64,000 nucleotides of DNA from Armillaria gallica (Eukaryota > Basidiomycota > Agaricomycetes > Agaricales > Physalacriaceae), in NCBI GenBank assembly GCA_037576215.1, contig JBANDB010000013.1, positions 558,001 to 622,000 of the forward strand, read 5' to 3'. Below are positions 55,099-64,000 of the stretch, one piece after another. Below the pieces are notes generated by a model, which did no database searches, was not told the origin of the DNA, and was given only the letters and a program-made list of their open reading frames with translations. A program made the position numbers and the translations under genes. Positions within the stretch are counted from its first letter, which is position 1, and each line of letters starts with the position of its first letter.

Positions 55099-56221
55099 CT
55101 CTTACTGAACTTCGCTCCATTCCTCGTCCTCCTTCCGGTGGGGTTTCTGGCCTTCACGGCTCGCCATTCGTATACATTCGATGTGGAGATCGTTGTGTAG
55201 TCCAACCGCTGAAGAATATCCGGGCTTTTCATGACATATTACTTGCAAATGTGTCTTGTGTGAGCCGCGTGCCTCGTCTCCTCCAGATGGCGTTACCCGT
55301 GTACGCCAAACCACATAAACTATGCTTCTCGCACTGTGACCTGAACAAGACTAACATCCTTGTTACTGAGGATGGCCGATTGGCTGCGATTATTGATTGG
55401 GAAGCTGCGGGATGGTTTCCCGAGTATTAGGAATACACATCGACGGTGATGCAGAATGTGGACTCTGAAATTCTCGCCACGTTTTGGGATGCCGTTGGCG
55501 CAGTTGAGAACGGGTGCTATGAGAAAGAGCTTGAATTAGAACGAGCGCTGTGGCATAGCACTGGCGATAGTGCTGTACATCCAGGCATCTTGCCTGATGA
55601 CCCTCTCGACGTACCTCTTCATGATGACGAGGACGTCATATGGTAAGCTTCGATATATATCTTCCTTAATGACTTCCTCATGCCTCGATAGAACTCAGCA
55701 CGCGAATTGCATGTTGCGTGGTCTGCTTGTCTAGTGCTATAGGTATCCAGGTCCATTTAGGCGTGTCAACTATGACTTAGAATGACATGCTACCATGTTC
55801 AAGACGAGATGCTGACCACAGGGTAAGGTCATACGTTTCACCACTACAGCTCAGATTGAATGTCTTTGAAAATGCCGACGCAGGTATTTACCAGGCATAG
55901 ACATCCATACAAGAGAATATTCGAGGTGAAATCCTCTCTTTTTGTTTCTCAGAGAACGCGATTTTGACAGTGACTTTCCTTGGATAGTAAAGGACATTCG
56001 ATAGGTATATTCACGTTGATGAGAGTTTTGTATTATGCCTCGTCTACAGCTCCTAGGCGCAACTCCCTCCACCCAACAAAGAAGGTCAAAGTAGTCCGTA
56101 CATGGAGATAAATGAAAATTCATGTCATAGTTATTCATAAGCGATAACATTAATTCAGCAAAACAAACACATAGCAGAAATTTTCGGAATAAGTACCTAC
56201 GAGGGCTTAAAGCATAACCGA

Positions 56222-57664
56222 TCAACGCCCTTCTCCAACCCTCGAATCGTACGGGTTCCTGACAATCAACAACGTATCCAGGAGCTCAAAATACCAACGA
56301 ATCGTATGTGCCTCCACCTCATCCACACCTCCCTTCCGGCACATCCCTTCAACCACATCCGGCGGGAGGACTTCTCCATCGGCGAATTTGAACTGGAGCT
56401 TGATCCGATCCGAAAACTCCTTCACAAAAGGGCATATAATCTTATGCGGCGCTTCACCTAGTTTCCAAGCCCGCTTCTGGCACTTTTCCGAGCAATACGA
56501 CACGCGCTTGCATCCGCTGCAGTTCTGGAACTTCCTCCCCGTGCTCGTGAACGTCTCCAAACATCCTGGAGCGTGACACCGGTCGCTCAGAGTGACCTGG
56601 CGGATGGCGGTATACGCTTTCCAGAAGTCGTTCTCCTTCTTGTACTCTTCGTCCACGGCAAGAGAGCCCGAGAGGATGAGAGGATGGTACTTGGTTGGAT
56701 CGTGAGGAACACTGAGGGCGTCATGTATGAGGCAGGCCGTTGCGAGGAGCTCTTCATGAAGCGGAGATCCAGTTGTAATATTCACGGCCCTACTGAGCGC
56801 TCGAAGAAGCGCCTCCTTGTGGTTCTTCCAATAGGAATCAACACGCATACCCCCTCCCTGGTTGATCATCTCGATAGTTGACATTTGGACAGTACACTCG
56901 GCTTGATGCAAGACGGAGAAATCGCGGTCAGCGAGAGAAGTCGTCTTCTCCAGAGAATCAACACTCTTGTTGATAACCTCGATGAGCTGAGGAGCAAAAG
57001 AGGGCATAATAAAGACCATGACGCTGAGAGTAGTGCCGGCCATGATGATAATGCCGTTCAGAAGCAGGAAGGATGGCCTGAGCTCATACATGTAAGCCCA
57101 TTGCCAGAGCATCTTGACCGTCATCTCTGCACCAACAGCGGAATACAACTCGTCCGGCGTGATCGGCCACATCGGTGTTTTCCCCTGCTTCTCCTCCCTG
57201 AGGGCGCGTTTGTGAATCCCGTGGTGCAAAGTCGTTTTCTTGGATTCCTTGGGATCGAAAATGCAGTTCAGAAGGATCGTGGACATGATCAAAATGATGT
57301 CGGTGAAAAGATAACGATCGAACGGACGCTTGAAATAGTCTGGTGGGCAATATTTGTGTAGTCGATTCAAAAGTGGATTGTCTTTGGGACAGGAACATGT
57401 TTGCATAGTGCTCTCGAGAGTACGGATTTCATCCGGTGTTCTCGCCGTCGTCAAGAACAGCAAGCATGTTTCCAGCAGGTCGTGACGGGATGCTCGCAGA
57501 TCAGCCATGGTGTGCAAATTCCAGAAACCGACGAGAGAAGAATTGTAGAACAAGACACAGTGGGATGGATGGATGGGATCAGAAAGGGACTCTACGAACA
57601 GGTCGACGATGGCGTCGAGCTTGTACAAAGATCCATCCGGAAATTTGATTTCGCGAGATGCCAT
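56222..57664 (-). CDS. MYND zinc-finger protein, uninterrupted right copy
   Basis: ATG at 57664 (MASREIKFPDGSLYKLD) to a TGA at 56222; 480 residues in a single coding exon. The MYND ligands are intact (CHAPGC, NCSGCKRVSYCS, CQKRAW, HKIIC). The protein is about 97 percent like the left copy over the shared part by eye. After the finger it continues RKGGVDEVEAHTIRWYFEL to its end. Compared with the left sequence, a Trp codon near the end has become TGA, trimming about four residues. This is the better candidate for the functional gene. Confidence 0.82.
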   Translation of the reverse strand: MASREIKFPDGSLYKLDAIVDLFVESLSDPIHPSHCVLFYNSSLVGFWNLHTMADLRASRHDLLETCLLFLTTARTPDEIRTLESTMQTCSCPKDNPLLNRLHKYCPPDYFKRPFDRYLFTDIILIMSTILLNCIFDPKESKKTTLHHGIHKRALREEKQGKTPMWPITPDELYSAVGAEMTVKMLWQWAYMYELRPSFLLLNGIIIMAGTTLSVMVFIMPSFAPQLIEVINKSVDSLEKTTSLADRDFSVLHQAECTVQMSTIEMINQGGGMRVDSYWKNHKEALLRALSRAVNITTGSPLHEELLATACLIHDALSVPHDPTKYHPLILSGSLAVDEEYKKENDFWKAYTAIRQVTLSDRCHAPGCLETFTSTGRKFQNCSGCKRVSYCSEKCQKRAWKLGEAPHKIICPFVKEFSDRIKLQFKFADGEVLPPDVVEGMCRKGGVDEVEAHTIRWYFELLDTLLIVRNPYDSRVGEGR

Positions 57665-60279
57665 TCTGCTTAAAATATCATTTGCTTCAGAATACTCCGA
57701 AAAAAAAGGAAGCTCACTCACCTAGAAGATATACGAATAGAGGAAGATCCAGAAAGCACACCGGTGACGTGGTAAGAGTGCAAACCCAGTTTGACAGCGA
57801 AACTCGACGATCAGCGTCATAGTCATGTGAGATTAGAAGCAAGCTTCATAAAGTTTAGATACTCCTCGTGGTATAATTGTGACGCACGATGAAGGAAGGC
57901 GTTCGACACCCGTCTAGTGAAGGATGTGTGGTGGTCCATCGAAACACACAAGTGCGTCAACATCGCGATGTGGACTTTCTGGAGGTACAGAACCTCCATA
58001 TAGTTATTGGGACTACGTGCCGGTTGTCTACCGGCTGTGTTGTACGAGAGCGTGAACAAGAACGGTAGAATCGACTGGTACATGTATATCCACCGCCAGA
58101 CCATGTGAACAACCGTGTCTCGTCCGACCGTGGAGTAGAGAGTGTCACGAGTGGTAGCGTCGGTACCACTGCGTTTCTCCCAGCGTACACACCTGAAGAT
58201 GGCGTGGAACTTGGTGCTCTTTCCAGCCTACCCACGGTCAGCATGAAAGATACATGTCTAGGAAAAACGACCTCGGAGAAGCGGAATCAATCCTTAGGTC
58301 TCAGGGTGCTCCTGATAGTTCCAGCGTGAAAACAAATGCGAGGTAATGATTAGTGCCGAACGGGAAAGTTTCAGATCTTTGAGGGGTGGCACCAGTAAGG
58401 AACCGGATAATGATATCAAAGAGGGTGCGGTGATGTGAGGTACGAAGTTTTCGGATAGTAAGGATGGTGTACATCATGCCGTTTCGAGTCGAGCTTGTTG
58501 AAATAACAGGGAGGAGCTGGGCCGTCACGCTCGAACGTGAAGATCGTTCGCTGACTGGGCACTGGGATGGTTCCCTGACGATTCGTCGCCGCCAAGTCCT
58601 TGACACAGGTTCCTCCATGGCCAGATCCTCCAAAGATCGAGGTCTGCTGGTCAAGTTTCCTCTCGTAGGACCTGTGTTCGCCTGGAGAGAACGAGTTGGG
58701 CTGGTGTGGTTGCCTGTGCATGTTGTAGCCTGGCTCCACAGCGAACTCTCTGAACAGCTCGCACAGATGGCTATATGAGCAGGAGTTTCTCCCTGAGGGT
58801 CGGGTGTATGCGCTTGAACTCGTGTCTCTGCTCGACCCTCGCCGTGCGCATAAGGCTGGTCGAGCGTCCTCGTACCCTGGCTCGACGCTCCCTAGTTGGC
58901 GTATGGCTTATTCCAAGTCGAAATACGGTGCGAAAGACCAGTACACATAGGTCCTCGTCTTTGTCTGCTGGCATCTGCGGCTCTAGTTCTCTCCTGGTTG
59001 ATCATCTCAGCCGCAAACGTCGTGACCTCTCTAAGTCCATCGCCATCACTGCTTATTCCGCCGTATTCTCATTCCTTTATCGCGCCGCAGTCGACGCGCT
59101 CGGTTCCTATGAGAATCTGAGCTGGACGGGGCACTCGTTCCTACTGCATGTCCTGTCTGTGGTCGTAGAACGCGGTATTGCATTCGCTTGTTGTCCCGAC
59201 CCTCTTGGAGACATCTCTAGGTGTACGAGTTGATAAGGTGCGTGGTTTCTCGTGAACGAAAGATTTCGCCAAGGCGGAGAAGTACGGAGAGACGTTTAGG
59301 GTGCAGATTCCTCGTATCAAAGACGGCTATCCACGAGTCGCCGACAAGACGTAAAAGGGTACCATGCCTTTCTAACGTTCATATTGAAGCCCTTTCCAAA
59401 GTTTCTAAATTTTAATAATGTTCACGAAGCAGCAGAGGGATAACCTTTTTCGAGCGCGTCAGGGGAATCCAAATTTACCCGTCCCTTCACCTTGAACGCG
59501 AGACACTGATGTCAGGTACGCCAAATGGCCAATTACATTCTCGGCGCTCTGCAGGACGAGACCGCCGACAATAACTGCATCAATTGATGCCTATGTCAAG
59601 GGTGGATTTGAGCATACAGTGAAGTTTACGAGCCGATTGAGACTTACCCGTTCACATATTGCCCAAGTAAATATGCAGGTGTCTAATAAGCGGGGTCGGT
59701 GTTATGAACGTAAATTTTGAGTAGACGCAATTTAAATCCTACACGAGGTCCAAACGTCTTCCTATACATCATCCCTGCAATGCTACCACCCTCAGGCGTG
59801 TTTAGCAGAGCCACATTGACAGCTCAGCCTCCCCTTGCTGTGGTTATATCAAGGCGGGGAGCGAGAGAAAGGTAGCTCCAAGTATTTGGTGTGTTCAACG
59901 AACACATACCGAGCCCGAGTTAGGAATCAAACCAAGGGGGAAATCATGAATTCGCACCATTGTGACCTTGAGGCATTCTCAACACTAGGTCGACTCTGGA
60001 ATAGAATGTAAAACGATAATTATGGTGGAAGATAATGAAGAGCCTTGTGATTTCTCTTATGTGGACAGACCGACAACGATAACGGACAAGGAGCGGGGTT
60101 CTAAGAAGCGATTTGTAGGGCGTATTTATTTAGGTTCCTTCTGTGCTAAGGCCTAAGGCTCAGAGACGGGTTATCCTCAGGAGTCGGTGCGCATAGTTAA
60201 CACGAGCAAGGCAAGGACGAGGCAGAACAATATCTTTATAATCAGACTAGCTGACTTTTTCGTTGTCGTGTATGAAGGA
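57665..60279. other. Right mirror of the gene-poor 7.7-10.2 kb stretch
   Basis: Frames such as 58464-58778 and 58775-59233 look protein-like in places (AITAYSAVFSFLYRAA), but they are not kept in phase in the left arm. I do not call a gene. MYND 5' leader elements probably lie at 57665-57780. Confidence 0.45.
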
Positions 60280-61083
60280 TTATCGCGAAACCCCCAACGT
60301 CTTTTTCATGTCAACCAAGATCTTGTCAATCTCGGCTACGTACTTGTCCAGCAGATCTTGAAACTACCTGAGAGTCAGCTACGAATCAGAAGGAATAGCA
60401 AAGCGTACGCACCACCTCGAGCTCAACAGATCGCTTCTCATACTTACCCTTCTTCACGTTCGTCTGATGGAGCTTGCGACACTGAACACGGGCTTCCTCC
60501 GCCTTTTTTCCTGCAGCAGTGACGACAGACGACTTGGCATCAAGCGTCGGTTTGGGCACCGGGATCCTCAACGTTCGCGTATCCTGCCTCTGGGGTGTGA
60601 TGGAAGGAAGTTTGGCATCGTATATCGCAGCCTCGACGTGTTTGAGATTCTACTATTTTCATCAGCCAGATTCTACGAAGAACTGAGAGGGCTTACATCC
60701 TCCTCGAATACTGTCACCACGAGCATGCTCCCATCTCGAACGCCGACGGTGGCGACTTGTTCCAGTTTCTGACCTTGGACGCGCACGCTGGCTAGTAGGG
60801 CGGGCGTCACCCGTCCAGAAGCGCGTGCAGCAGCATCAGCGCAGTCTCGCCTCAGCCATTCGACTGTAGACTTCATTTTCTCCTGGCATTTTTCATGTTC
60901 GGCGATATCGGTTGGTTTGGTGAGCGGCTGCTGGGAGCCTGGTTGTAGGGAAGATGTTGACTGCGCTTTTTTAGCGTAGGTTCGTCGTTGGGGAAAGGTT
61001 ATCCGTGCTGTTAGAGGGCGGATTGAGGGTTTGGCTGCTCGCAGGACGAGGAAGGACAGACGAGATCGCAGAACAGTCTGCAT
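60280..61083 (-). CDS. Mitochondrial ribosome recycling factor, intact outer-right copy
   Basis: ATG at 61083 (MQTVLRSRLSFLVLRAAKPS), exon 1 to about 60697, then two more exons matching the left outer gene, and stop TAA at 60280. The mitochondrial presequence, the RRF core (EKMKSTVEWLRRDC, GRVTPALLASVRVQ, QVATVGVRDGSML) and the C-terminal helix are all in frame. Differences from the outer-left copy are mild (Leu to Val at residue 4, Leu to Phe in RITFPQRR, Ala to Thr in SSVVTAAGKK). Two intact genes for a normally single-copy mitochondrial factor are therefore present. Confidence 0.85.
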
Positions 61084-61148
61084 TTTGGGTTGCAGTAAGG
61101 AACCGCCGGGTTATCGGTCCGGCAGCCGAGTCTTTTTCACCAACCACG
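61084..61148. promoter_or_regulatory. 65-bp divergent promoter, outer-right copy
   Basis: The same length as the left copy between the RRF and 2H start codons, with GTTATCGGTCCGGCAGCCGA and the A/T tract before the 2H ATG. After the LINE insertion only the RRF side still serves a whole gene. Confidence 0.5.
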
Positions 61149-61295
61149 ATGGCAAGACCTACGCACTGTGAGTATATGCGCTTACTAGCTAATCCCAGAC
61201 TCACCCTTGTACAGTTCTGTCGATACCTCTTGGCCAGACTCACCCGACTCTCCGTGCCAGAGTTGCCGATCTCCATGCCGCCCTCAATCTTCCTT
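61149..61295 (+). pseudogene. 2H phosphoesterase, outer-right copy, truncated by LINE
   Basis: Exon 1 is 61149-61167, intron 61168-61214, and exon 2 runs from 61215. All match the intact outer-left gene (MARPTH, then FLSIPLGQTHPTLRARVADLH after splicing). Homology stops at about 61295, within ALNLP, before either H-x-T motif. No catalytic part remains in the window. Confidence 0.8.
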
Positions 61296-61334
61296 TATAC
61301 CCTCATACAGCCCCTGGACATGCTACGTATCCTC

Positions 61335-61600
61335 GTGCGCAATGCTTCAGTTTCACTGGAGGGCGACTTTATGTGTGCGCAATGCTTCAGTATACCTGAA
61401 GGGCGCCTTTGTTTCTTGACTCGTGCGCAATGCTTCAGTCAAACTGAAGGGCGCCTTTGTTTCACCTGTGTTTCTTGATTCGCGCGCAAGACTTGGCCGT
61501 CACTGAAGGACGTTTTTGGTTGCGTTTTGGTTCCTGGGTTAGTATGCATTGCTTGAGCCGACCTGAAGAGCATTTTTCTTCCTCGACACTAGTCCGCAAC
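61335..61600. repeat. Tandem GTGCGCAATGCTTCAGT units in the LINE 5' leader
   Basis: Units start at 61335, 61375 and 61423, with degenerate ones near 61482 and 61541. Each contains TTCAG, a few bases, CTGAA (a small hairpin) and GGGCGCCTTT. The arrangement resembles promoter monomers in the 5' leaders of some LINEs; promoter function is inference. Confidence 0.7.
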
Positions 61601-62040
61601 GGTTCATATCGAATTTCAGGGTCGCCTTCTTTTCGCTCAACTTATTTCTTTCTGTGTGACTACATTCCGTCCATAGCAGCCCTACACTCTGCTCCTGCTC
61701 TCCCCGGAATCTACCCCATGGTGTACTGTCTCTGTCATGTATCTGTATTTGCTGACTGTTCTGATTCTTTTATTCATTAACGGAAGAGGCGGCTGTGATC
61801 ACATGTATTACATAAGCCACCTGATGCGACTGCGCACCGGCTTCTCTGTTTTCTTCCTACGTTTGTTCTTTCCACTCCCACTTTTACTCCCACTTCCGCT
61901 CTGTCCCTCAGACACTCGGCATATCGTCAGGCAATAGAAATGTCTCCCCCGTACAAGAACATCAAGATACGGGCACAATGCCTCTTTCCCCGTGCATTCG
62001 CTCACTTATCATCTTCGTTCTCTTTTGACATCTTCGCATA

Positions 62041-63536
62041 ATGGATATGGCTGTTCCCGGAAATATGCACCCAGACCAAGACGACGATGCGTGGGCTCAA
62101 GGTGTGGTCGCAGCACTGACAGCTACTGCTTCCGATGACGGTGCCCATGGTTCATTGTCTGGTGATGACATGGTTATGCTCGATTCTCGTGTGTCTTTCC
62201 ACTCCATTTGTTATGACTGTTGACTGATTGGACAAACAGCTCCCCATGTTCGTCCTGCTTCCCCATTGCCTCCGGCTACTAGCTCTCCCGCGGCCAAAAA
62301 ATTGGCGAAACTTGCAGCACCTACACGTACGAGCACACGTCACAAGCTTCTCCTCGCCTCCAAAACTGCGAAGAAGGCCCCAGCAGTGAAGCCAAAGACT
62401 GCTCTTGCTTTGTTGAAGGGTAAAGCCCCTTCACTTCCCGTACCTCCTGCCGCTGGATCCGGTCCTTCTGTCCCACCGATAAATGCTCTCGCTGTCTGTG
62501 GAAGTGTAGTAGGAATGGCGACTGCAGGTGCAAACGAAGGTGTTGGGGACACCATCGCCCGCCTGGATAATAATCAGCTTCGATTGGCTGGGGCCATTGT
62601 TGATTTGAAAGATGCCATGGCCGCAAGGGATTGTTCTGCAGCCACGAGAGACGATGCCCTCGTTTCTCAGTTATCCGATGTTCACAAGTACGTCTCCGAT
62701 GTCCGTGCTGCTCAGCTTCCTGTCCAGAGCGCGCCTATGGCAGAGGACTTGCACACTCTCGGGGAGAATGTCGCGTCCTTCATTGATTCGACTAAGAGTA
62801 GATTTAATTCCTTTCAGGCTGTTCTCAATGCGATAACAGAGCGCGTTACTACCTCCACTGCCCCCGAGCCTGTCCGCGCCCCTCCTATTCCAATGTACTT
62901 GCCTGCTGCACCCCCCGAACGCTCTGTTCCCGCAGTTGCTACTGCTGCCATCATGGCTGCGCCTGTCCCAGTGGTCAGCGGAGCGCCACTGGCTGAGCAT
63001 GTCAATTGGTCTGGCCAGCATGTGCCTGCGGATATGCATGCCTTCCTCCCTTTTCCCAGGTCAACCCTGCTTCACAATCAGGAACCACTTACTCTGCAGT
63101 GCCGTTCTCACAGTACCCTCCTGCCTCTGGACCGATCCGTGGCCAGCAAGACAATCGTTTTGTTCGTGTGTGGAATATCAACCCAGGTCCATGGAATGCA
63201 CGCGCGTTCGGTCGTGTCCTCATTGAGGAAGCTTGCAGCATTGTCTTTCGGGACGGTCCTTCCGGTCTTAATTTTCGTGATGTTCCGGAGATCAGACGTG
63301 TCAACCCTACTTCCCTCGTCATTACGTTCAAATTTCCCAAGGATGCTGCAGATTTCTTGTCCGCTTTCTCCCTCCCTGGCCGTTCTGAACATTTCCAACG
63401 TTTAAGGGCGGAGTTTGTCAGCGACCTTCGTCGTCCTAATGATAGGCCGACCATGGATGACATATGTGGACCTCCTGCCTCTGTTTTGAGTAGTGCGCCT
63501 CCCCCCTCTGGGTATGATAATTATGCCCATCCTTGA
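62041..63536 (+). CDS. LINE ORF1 (gag-like), with two apparent introns
   Basis: ATG at 62041 (MDMAVPGNMHPDQDDD). The frame can be joined through GT...AG pairs at about 62191-62240 and at 63022-63059. The joined protein has an Ala/Pro/Lys-rich N-terminus (RHKLLLASKTAKKAPAVK), a helical middle (AGAIVDLKDAMAARDCSA) and a C-terminal domain (RFVRVWNINPGPWNARAFGR, VNPTSLVITFKFPKDAADFL) that looks like the RNA-binding fold of LINE ORF1 proteins. Without the joins the frame is broken twice. True introns would be odd in a retrotransposon, so frameshift decay is the alternative. Confidence 0.55.
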
Positions 63537-63575
63537 TTGTACTTTGTAATTCTTATCGTTGTAAAATTGTATAGT

Positions 63576-64000
63576 ATGTTACGAATGTCCTCCTGGAATA
63601 TACACGGCCATGTTGCAATCAAATTCGATGAACCCACTGTGACCCCAATGTTTGCGGACCTTGACGTCCTTCTCCTCCAGGAAACTTGGCTGCGAAAAGG
63701 AGATCAGGACACGTTGTCGATTCCCCGTGATTTCGAATGTTTCTCAACTCCGGCTTGTTCGACAAAGAAAGGGCGCCGTCTTTGGGGTGGCCTTGCCACT
63801 CTTGTTCGTCGCAAGTTGAACTGTAAGGTCATTAAGGAGTGTACAACAGATTTCGTTCTGGTCGTTCGTGTTGCCAACACCTTTCTAATTAATGTCTATC
63901 TCCCTCCCGACGGCTCTCCATTTTGGACAGATAACATTCTTCCGGATCTCCGAAATGCCCTTTCCTACTGCCATGCTTACGCTGACTGTGAGGTCGCGGT
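63576..64000 (+). CDS. LINE ORF2, endonuclease/exonuclease/phosphatase domain, partial
   Basis: An open frame from ATG at 63576 (or 63585) continues past the window end without a stop. SSWNIHGHV and LDVLLLQETWLRKGD are the first two motifs of the apurinic-type endonuclease of LINEs (Asn, then Gln-Glu). GRRLWGGLATLVR and FLINVYLPPDG fit the next strands. Reverse transcriptase would follow outside the window. Confidence 0.82.
   Translation, partial: MLRMSSWNIHGHVAIKFDEPTVTPMFADLDVLLLQETWLRKGDQDTLSIPRDFECFSTPACSTKKGRRLWGGLATLVRRKLNCKVIKECTTDFVLVVRVANTFLINVYLPPDGSPFWTDNILPDLRNALSYCHAYADCEVA

Larger units (their letters stand above)
50166..55646 (+). pseudogene. APH-family phosphotransferase, right copy, split by an LTR element
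   Basis: The gene pieces are 50166-50603 and 55099-55646. Lesions seen are: loss of the ATG present in the left arm (AAG here), frameshifts before the IEANNIKF region, insertion of the 4.49-kb LTR element in the middle, and TAG at 55428-55430 after WFPEY. The catalytic loop (now SHCDLNKTNILV, with Tyr changed to Cys) and AIIDWEAAGW are still readable. It is clearly non-functional, whereas the left copy has only the late stop. Confidence 0.8.
61296..64000 (+). mobile_element. Non-LTR retrotransposon (LINE), 5' part
   Basis: The element starts where 2H homology ends and runs out of the window. It has a repeat-bearing 5' leader, a gag-like ORF1 (62041-63536) and the start of an endonuclease ORF2. 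No 3' end or target duplication can be checked here. The presence of a full 5' leader suggests a near-complete copy rather than the usual 5'-truncated one. Confidence 0.75.

Overview
The window looks like nuclear DNA of an Agaricomycete-type basidiomycete. Genes are broken by many short GT...AG introns of about 40-75 bases. The protein families are typical of such genomes: a fungal protein-kinase-like protein, a MYND-finger protein, an FAD monooxygenase, an MFS transporter, an aminoglycoside-phosphotransferase-like protein and a mitochondrial ribosome recycling factor. LTR, LINE and MITE elements are abundant. Species cannot be named from sequence alone.

The dominant feature is architecture. 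Nearly the whole window is one huge imperfect palindrome centred near 32.6 kb. The left arm runs from about 6.1 to 29.5 kb and reappears, reverse-complemented, from 35.7 to 61.3 kb. The arms are nested inverted repeats. Block A (kinase-like gene, 2H-phosphoesterase gene, ribosome recycling factor gene) lies at 1.4-7.7 kb. Block B (MYND gene, phosphotransferase pseudogene, monooxygenase, MFS transporter) lies at 7.7-21.2 kb. A second, inverted and decayed A block lies at 21.2-29.5 kb. A 6.2-kb spacer follows (29.5-35.7 kb), and then the mirror image A, B, A. A LINE cuts the mirror off at 61.3 kb. The inner 8 kb of each arm (21.475-29.501 and 35.698-43.724 kb) is almost identical. The outer parts differ visibly by substitutions and by private insertions.

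The spacer has its own content. A 531-bp fold-back element with perfect 203-bp inverted ends sits exactly at the left breakpoint. A second MITE has perfect 29-bp ends. A divergent pair of genes follows: a protein with a USP-like His box, and a spliced conserved protein of unknown function. Private insertions include a roughly 1.7-kb non-coding element inside the left MYND gene. A 4.49-kb LTR element sits inside the right phosphotransferase pseudogene; it has identical 516-bp LTRs, a 5-bp target duplication and an 844-codon frame without recognisable polymerase motifs. The right 2H gene is truncated by the LINE.

Functionally, the outer A copies keep an intact mitochondrial ribosome recycling factor gene sharing a 65-bp divergent promoter with a 2H phosphoesterase gene. 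The inner RRF copies are pseudogenes, while the inner 2H copies keep a long frame only by reading through a former intron. The MFS-monooxygenase pair is present once in each arm, apparently intact, as a transport-plus-oxidation pair. All identity and divergence statements are by-eye alignments of this sequence; no search was run.
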